A DNA stretch of 64,000 bases, taken from positions 3,105,001 through 3,169,000 of the forward strand of contig OX344765.1 of NCBI GenBank assembly GCA_947034895.1. The letters are read 5' to 3'. Within the stretch, counting starts at the first letter, position 1. The number at the start of each line of letters is the position of its first letter. The notes beneath the pieces were generated by a model. The model saw nothing but the letters and a program-made list of their open reading frames with translations. It was not told the origin of the DNA and did not search any database. Below, one piece after another: positions 57,430-64,000 of the stretch. The translations under genes were made by a program, and so were the position numbers. The DNA is from Rhytidiadelphus loreus (taxonomy: Eukaryota; Streptophyta; Bryopsida; Hypnales; Hylocomiaceae).

Positions 57430-60300
57430 GCTAAACCTTTTTTTTTACTTTTACGCAAGATTTCTAACAACAATTGTATGTGTTCAAAGTCCAACGAGGT
57501 TCATGTTGAACGTGAATGTTAATCCTAAACTCTAAACCAACCATTTAATTATATAAATAAAAATTGTAATTTGAGACACATTTTGCTCGTGGCATATGGA
57601 GTGTGCAAAATATACCATCTCTAAACTTTATCTATCGAATTTATGATGGTGTCAACTCAAGCAACATTGATTGGTTCAATTCAACCCTTGAGGATTTGAT
57701 GCATCGTGAAATGGTCAAACTTCATATTTGAGCTAATTTTAGCTTTTTCAATAGTGTTCAAACCGCAATCTGATCATTTTATTGCTCCAAACTTTGAATT
57801 CTATATCAATTTGAGAAGTCGCAGTTTGTTTTTTGGAAGTTTATAACCGTAATCATTTTTGTTGCAAAAATTGAACAAAAATGAGTGAAAGTAGCAAAAA
57901 AATCCAAATTATTTGAAATTTTTGCTTGAGGTAAAAGTAGCAATGGAGATTAGTATGAAAAATTTTCAATTGTTTATTTTATTTTTTGCATCCAAAATAG
58001 CCACATCAAACACTTGGAAGTCAAATTTGACCATCAAATCAAATTTATCCTTTTATTAAATTGGTTTACAAAAAAATTATATTTTATACTATTAGAAAAA
58101 TAATTTTTATGTTTATTTTGAACTTTTTTCAATATTTTTGAACAAAAAATGAAATTATTGTGATTTTTTGAAGGTGGAGGTGGAAATAAAATTATTTCAA
58201 ATACAATATTTATTAAAACAATCTATACTTTTTACTATAAATGAAGAGTGGAATGGGGAACATAATTTTATAATTTAAATTCAGAATAAAGTTTTTTTTT
58301 AGAATATGAATGACAAGCACGCCATTGATTGTGTTATTTGGATTTTAACACAAGGACCTCTCAATTGCAACAACTCTTTCAATTTTTGACATTTTTCAAA
58401 ACTCTAAAATGCAATAGAAACTAAACTTGCCAAGCTTTTTTTTTTTTTTGTTGAAATCAAATTTCAAAAATAATTCTTTAAGAAGTTTTAATCAAGGTTG
58501 ACCAAGGCACATCTAATTTGTGAATGCTTGCACATTTAAAGGTTAAATAAACCAGCCCATTACAAGTAGAATGATTGGTTTGCCAAGTTGGCATTGTTGA
58601 AAATTTGCAGTTTTTTCCCCATATGGGGACAAATGTGAGAAATGTGGGAAGTAATTGAAATTGTATTTTTCAACAAAAATATGAGCTTGGTGTGAATTTT
58701 TGAAGTGTGCTAACGAATTGGCCAAGAAGAATCATTAGACTACCTCCAAAACAAAACTAAAAATTCATTCATAATGGTCATTATTTTTACTCATGTAAAG
58801 TAGTTGCAATATTTTCTAATGTGACCAAAACTTGGTCAAAATATGTCACTTTTTGTGAGGGATTTTACTTTCAAAAGGTGGAAGTTTCTTTTGTAGGCAC
58901 TAATAACTCTATTATTGACACCCAAGACATTGATTGCGATCACTAACTCAACCTAATATAGCCCAAATTTCATTTATTGAAAAAATCCACTCTGAATTGA
59001 AACAAGACTTGAACGGGTCATTTATTAGATGTCTTTAATGAATTCATTGCTTGAAATAGAATTGTATACTTTAGTGTCAGGCTTTTTTTTTCATTTTTAT
59101 TGAAATGCCATAGTGGCAATATAAAATATTATAGCGGTGCTTTCAATTTCACATATTGGATGAAAAATATCACATTCACACATATCTCATATCCATAATC
59201 TTTCTTTTCATCCATTCTCTTGGCAATTTCATCCAATACATCATAATAATTTTGGCGATTTCATCCAAAATTTTATTGTTTGGGTTCTATAGGCTTGGTT
59301 CATGGTCAAAATTTTTGGTACAATTTGACGACAAATCGCTAGAAAAAAACCCCTGGTTAGTGTGTTTCATATTGTTTTTCTAAAGTCACATTATTTGTAA
59401 AATATCCAAATTATATAAGTCAAAAAATAATATTTGAATCAAGGGGATTAATTCGAAGCTTCTCTATCAAATATAGGTTCTTATTCAAGGGCTCACATGG
59501 ACAATCTTTCTCCTCCTCATGTCATTTTTTGTAAATAGCCTGAAACTTTGGTGGCTTTAATCTCCTTTATGCAATGTTTGTTATCAATAGAGTTTTTTTT
59601 TACTTACATTCCCCTTGCAATCAAGTTAGTGTGGTAAATTTTTCATGTCAACCTAAGTTGTTTTCATTAGTTTGGAGCATTTTGAAGTTCAAAATTAGGA
59701 CATTTTTGGAATACACAATTAATTTTTTATTGCTTGTTTCTTCTTCACACAGTGTTAAATTGGAGTGAATTTATAGAGAAATTGTACATATTAGTCTAGT
59801 TTGTGCGCTTAAAATTTGACATAATTAATAATTTCAAGAAGTTAGAAGTCACTGAGAAGCATTTTAGTAGAAGGAGGTTCACTTGTAGATGGGTTTCTTG
59901 CATCTTCTTAACATCTTAGTGTCATCTTGCAAACCTCTCAGAATTTTGAAGTCTTCATTATGAATAAATCACAGATGATGGTGAACCATGTCACCTATTT
60001 AATATAAAAAAAACCACACGCATGGGATGGCAATCTTTCACCACAAAAAATCACCTCCATTTCTACATCCCTTGTATATGGTACTCGACTCTTCTATAGG
60101 GGCGGTTCTTTAATGTACAAATTGTTTTTGAGCGTCCTCTTCTAATGTTATATCGAACTTGCAAGTAAAATCCAGATGTTTCGTCCACATGGCAATATTT
60201 CTTGAAGTTGGCAATATGAGGTTTTGAAGATGTCATCTACAATGTGAAGCAAACGTACGCTTCACACTTAGTTCTAAAAAAGAATGAACAAATGGCAAAA
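57430..60300. other. AT-rich gene-poor region
   Basis: Long homopolymer A/T runs and no supported gene. Open frames (for example 58,543-58,725 minus, 59,156-59,383 plus) are short and composition-driven. Confidence 0.5.
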
Positions 60301-60319
60301 TAGAACAACTATTTTAACA

Positions 60320-60991
60320 AAATATTAGTTACCAATGCAAAGTTACACATACAACAAAACCACCATAAAAACAATGCAACATTGTGATCAAAACCATTGT
60401 AAAGTTTTTCTTAATTATTTTGCGTTTGTAAACTCATAAACCATTGCAAGTGCCGTCTATCACAAGTTGTGGGCATTGACTTACCATTGCAAATGCAATG
60501 CAATACTCTTAAAGAAGGCATTGCACTACTTTTCAAAGAAAAGTTGAACGCATTGTAGAACCATAGCAAATCTAATTCACTACTTGTATTAAAAGCATTG
60601 CAAACTTAGGAGAACAAACCTCCTGAAAATTCCAATACCATTGCAAATATAGTAGATTACTATAATATAAAACTCAACAATTGCTGAATCATAGATTTTT
60701 TTTTTAAGAAATTGCAAAACCATTGCAAGTTCTGTTTAATAGTCGGAACAAAAGCATTGCAAACTTATTCAACTAGAACTTCCAAAAATTGCAAAACCAT
60801 TGCAATCATAGTGCAATATTGTATAAAATACCATTGTACAAGTATCAAAATGAAACCTCTGGACAATGCAAGATTGTTGCAAAACCATTGCAATTCCCTT
60901 TGAAAACTGTTGTCAAGTTATCGAAACGAAAATTGAGAACATTGCGAAACCATTGCAAAAACTATTGCAAACGATACATTCTGTTGTAGCG
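60320..60991 (-). mobile_element. CACTA-like terminus with CCATTGCAA subterminal repeats
   Basis: At least fifteen 'ccattgcaa' or 'gcattgcaa' words occur at spacings of ~30-70 bases between 60,430 and 60,970. On the minus strand the block begins CGCTACAACAGAATG at 60,991, one base off the CACTAC.. start of CACTA elements. The subterminal words and terminus fit a CACTA-like end. The other end was not found. Short frames over it (60,712-60,903; 60,789-60,989) are not genes. Confidence 0.45.
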
Positions 60992-60999
60992 AAAGAAGA

Positions 61000-63240
61000 A
61001 CCCAGTACATCACATGGAGGACTACCAAAACTCTTTTAGCAACTACAGTAACAAAATATGAAAAAAACATGCCAAACAGAAGATCCAAGGACATTGACCC
61101 CTAAAATTTAAAAAGCAAAAATGTTGTACCCTGAGCATTTTTGTATGCGACGACTGGTTATTTCCCATTCCATGTCTAATACGTATGGATTACAATTTGT
61201 ATACGTCATTCCAGACTCCGCAAATAATTTTCTCCAGCTCCATTTGCAGTAAGTCACGCTGTCAACGCAAAGCGCTAAACTGACACATAAACAATGAATC
61301 GAAATTATACCATGAATGTGTACCACCACTCTTTTATTCACACGACGACGGTATTCGGAGAACAAAACCTACAAATATTAGAATGAAACATTACTGACAT
61401 TCTACGGTGCCGATGTCACAATGAAAGCCATAACTACTGGTGTCATCACTGATGAACACCACCTACAGTATACTACGCTCCAACTAGTACACTTTAAAAA
61501 AAATTACAAACGTGCATGCAGTTTTCACTAACCACAAGCACATTGCAAATGTGCTTTGTCCCATGCACAGCAAGCTGAAGTGAAACGCCCAAACCCATAT
61601 AAAACCTCGTCTAACAAACCTCTATAATCGAACTTCCCTAAGACAGAAATTATGTTCACACATGTCAATAAGGTTCACATTCTACAATTGAATTATTGTT
61701 TACGTGAAGAAATTCATTGCTTAAATAATCACATGAAAGGAAAGGGAAGTAATGAGAAATGCTAGTGGGAAAAACAATGCCAACATGCCATTGGAGTACC
61801 ATTTCATCAAGCGAACATCCAAACATTTCAGTCAATGTATGTCGAATAAAAAATCGCAACACCAATGTGCAGGACTGAAAACACGTACACCAACCTCAAA
61901 CGTCACAATCACGAAAGCCTATATGCTATATTGTTAGTAAACACACCAAAGATTGGACGGACAACAAAAACAAACGCACACAGAAGACCTAGGAAAAAAC
62001 TAACGTACACAAATTTAGCAACACGAGGACCTCACATCCCGTTTCAAATACTTCGGGAATTGTTCGTTCAAGTCAACGGCAAAGCTTGCACATGTTTACA
62101 GAAATTCATTCCTAAATTTCATAAAATATACATGTGGGTCACGTAAATAAAGTAGCAATGTTCACTTCCCATTTGCATTGTCGTTTACATTACCATCACC
62201 AATTTCGCAAAATGAACGGTACCTTTTCAAAATTACTGTCCCAGTGCAATTTCAGTACATGTCGGCAACCGAACTCTTCAAAAAGGAATACTTCCCGTGA
62301 AGTTTACCAATTCGTGCGCGACGATTGGGTCAATGGAAAGGAACAATTTTCAGAAAATGAATCGTTAGTCATCTCCTCGCTTGTGGCATCTCCCTCTTGC
62401 AATTCCTCTTGGAAAATCTCCTCGCATACTTCATCCGGTAGACGAGGCTGCGACTCGTGATTGTCGTCGCCCTCAAGTTCGTCAGGCAACGGACCTCCAA
62501 CGTGGTGCACTGAATGCACGATGGAGGCAATGTATAGTCCGCCGAGTCGGCGACGCCTTCCTTCGGATCCACTGAAATTAAACAGTCCACCTACTATGCA
62601 AGTCATCAACAGCATCAAAATTTCCAGCTAATGACAGACTCAGTAACGGAAGCACGTAAAGTTTCAAAAAACCACAACATCTCGTATAAGCTCAATAACT
62701 GCCGTGACATCCTCGTTGAATCAGGAAGCAGAGGAGCATAGATTTCAAATTGTTTTCCACGTACATTTCCGCTCTAACAAAACTCGTAGGACAACAACAA
62801 CAAAATTTGAATTTAGGGTTCGAGGAAACGAACCTCCGACACAAACTTCTCCCTAACTATACAATCAAGGCTTATAGGAAGAGTGTGCACGAATTGTGGA
62901 CCAGGACACTACACATGACATTATACAGTTTGAACTATTGAAATACAAGGTAGACCTCCCCTATTTCAATGCACCGAATGTGGCTTCCGTGTACAAAGAC
63001 TATTTCTCCATCCTAGCATGCTTCACGTTGTCATCATAATCCCTGATTTAAACGACATTTGAAATGTCTGTACATTCATCACCGTCATTGACTTAGTTTG
63101 AATGACAGTAGGACAAGTACTACAAGGAAGTGACTAACACTTCAACTTCAATATTCACCGATCAAGTAAGGATTTCTTTTACGATAAGCCAAATTTTCTT
63201 ACGGGACAACAAATTTGTTACTTAAAGAGTAAAATTTTTT
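61000..63240. other. Intergenic region with short unrecognised frames
   Basis: A minus frame at 61,108-61,365 (85 codons, Cys- and Trp-containing) and one at 62,304-62,618 (104 codons, acidic C-terminal half) look slightly protein-like but match nothing I recognise and could be exons of a broken gene. Nothing else is supported. Confidence 0.3.
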
Positions 63241-63257
63241 TTCCGAGTACCGCTGTG

Positions 63258-63435
63258 CACAGGGTTGTCTTGTCTGACAGAATTTCGGGTTTTTGTGTCT
63301 AATAGACATCGCATGTCGAATTGTTGAGTTGTCGAGTATGGGCGGTTTTTGTTGTCGTGTACGGATTTCGGATTTCAAATTTTTTTACCCCTAGGTAAAA
63401 CGGACTGTCCTACGTGGCTGTGACGTGGCGTGCTT
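63258..63435 (+). mobile_element. Possible hAT-like left end, continuing beyond the window
   Basis: Starts CAGGGTTGTCT at 63,258, then GTCTAATAGA, 'gttgagttgtcgag', TTACCCCTAGGT, CGTGGC and a GGGCGACC array. This is the order seen on the minus strand at 22,642-22,440. The partner end lies outside the window or was not found, so no target duplication can be checked. Confidence 0.45.
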
Positions 63436-63436
63436 T

Positions 63437-63828
63437 ATGAGGGGCGACCGCGGGTAGGGGCGACCACGGGTAGGGGGCGACTACGGGTCCAAAATCTAGG
63501 GCGACTGCGGGTCTAGGGGCGACCGCGGGTAGGGGGCGATTGCGGGTCCAAAATCTAGGGCGACTACGGGTCTAGGGGCGACCTCTGGTCCCTTTAAGGG
63601 CGACCGCGGGTCTAGGGGCGACCTCTGGTCCCTTTAAGGGCGACTGCGGGTCTAGGGGCGACCTCTGGTCCTTAGGGGCGACCTCTAGTCCCTAGGGGCG
63701 ACCTCTAGTCCCTAGGGGCGACCTCTGGTCCCTAGAGGCGACCTCTGGTCCCTAGGGGCGACCTCTGGTCCCTAGAGGCGACCTATGGTCCCTAGGGGCG
63801 ACCTCTGGTCCTTAGGGGCGACCTCTTT
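63437..63828 (+). repeat. GGGGCGACC array, 20-bp unit in its second half
   Basis: Starts as GGGGCGACCGCGGGTAG-type units and becomes a regular 20-bp repeat GGGGCGACCTCTGGTCCCTA from about 63,650 to 63,820. All units are in the plus orientation. It is preceded by a hAT-like end, so a gene might begin beyond it, but none is visible in the last 170 bases. Confidence 0.85.
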
Positions 63829-64000
63829 GTTGCAATTGTCCAAAAGAACTTTCAAAACTACTATTTCTAGTACAAAAAGAAAAAAGAAAATTAATGGTAT
63901 TTTTGAATATGTAATCGTAGGATCTTAAAGTAGAATAGTATGACAATGTGTGGAAAAAATTTCAAACACTTTCACCACATAGATTGCAAGGTAAATGCGT

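Noticed and set aside
15425..63828. CRISPR-like array (regular repeats GGGGCGACC with spacers)
   Set aside because: Units are contiguous or irregular without unique spacers of constant length, no cas genes, and the DNA is clearly eukaryotic.

Overview
The window looks like plant-lineage (streptophyte) nuclear DNA. Introns are GT-AG, there are plant-type CACTA and hAT transposon ends, a short TTTAGGG interstitial telomere-like run lies at about 47.3 kb, there is a MULE-like transposase with a SWIM finger, and tRNA-derived SINE-like sequences occur. Gene density is very low and repeats of every size dominate, as in a large, transposon-rich genome (for example a charophyte, bryophyte or lycophyte). 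I cannot name the species. No rRNA, intact tRNA gene or CRISPR array was seen.

Layout. 0-6.5 kb: five long imperfect palindromes (fold-back units), one interrupted by a 178-bp CACTA-type MITE, then a tandem duplication. 6.7-14.8 kb: a composite element with inverted arms of about 1.2 kb (three direct copies on the left, one inverted copy on the right) around a broken protein-kinase gene. 15.4-22.6 kb: two convergent, distantly related genes (a coiled-coil protein and a RING-finger/coiled-coil protein), each with internal stops, each preceded by an array of a GGGGCGACC-type repeat. 23.3-28.4 kb: a decayed MULE-like transposase gene on the minus strand. 29.7-33 kb: short repeats and a 213-bp satellite that is open in several frames. 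33.3-38.2 kb: an eleven-exon gene whose exons join in phase, encoding a ParB-like domain plus a beta-class (N6/N4-type) DNA methyltransferase-like domain. 38.9-40.6 kb: a GC-rich satellite. 41.6-44.4 kb: an FCP1/NLI-like phosphatase-fold gene with substituted catalytic aspartates and one stop codon. 44.6-49.7 kb: a 5.07-kb non-autonomous hAT element with a perfect 8-bp target duplication, apparently nested in a CACTA-like element whose right end is at 50,553. 50.6-64 kb: a TATA-bearing region with tandem repeats, minisatellites, a 56.5-kb inverted repeat, AT-rich gene-poor DNA, a second CACTA-like terminus near 61.0 kb, and at 63.26 kb the start of a hAT-like end followed by another GGGGCGACC array.

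The genes do not form one pathway. They look like cargo or coding parts of several mobile-element families. Three genes (kinase, coiled-coil, RING) share a 5' repeat array, and the kinase and coiled-coil genes also share a near-identical 3' motif, which suggests a family of cassettes with common ends and different cargo. Eight of nine in-frame stops lie in five of the six long genes, with no frameshift found inside their open exons (the FCP1-like gene's first splice junction alone is unresolved in phase). The methyltransferase-like gene is the best preserved: its only in-frame stop is at codon 9, and an in-frame ATG lies downstream of it.
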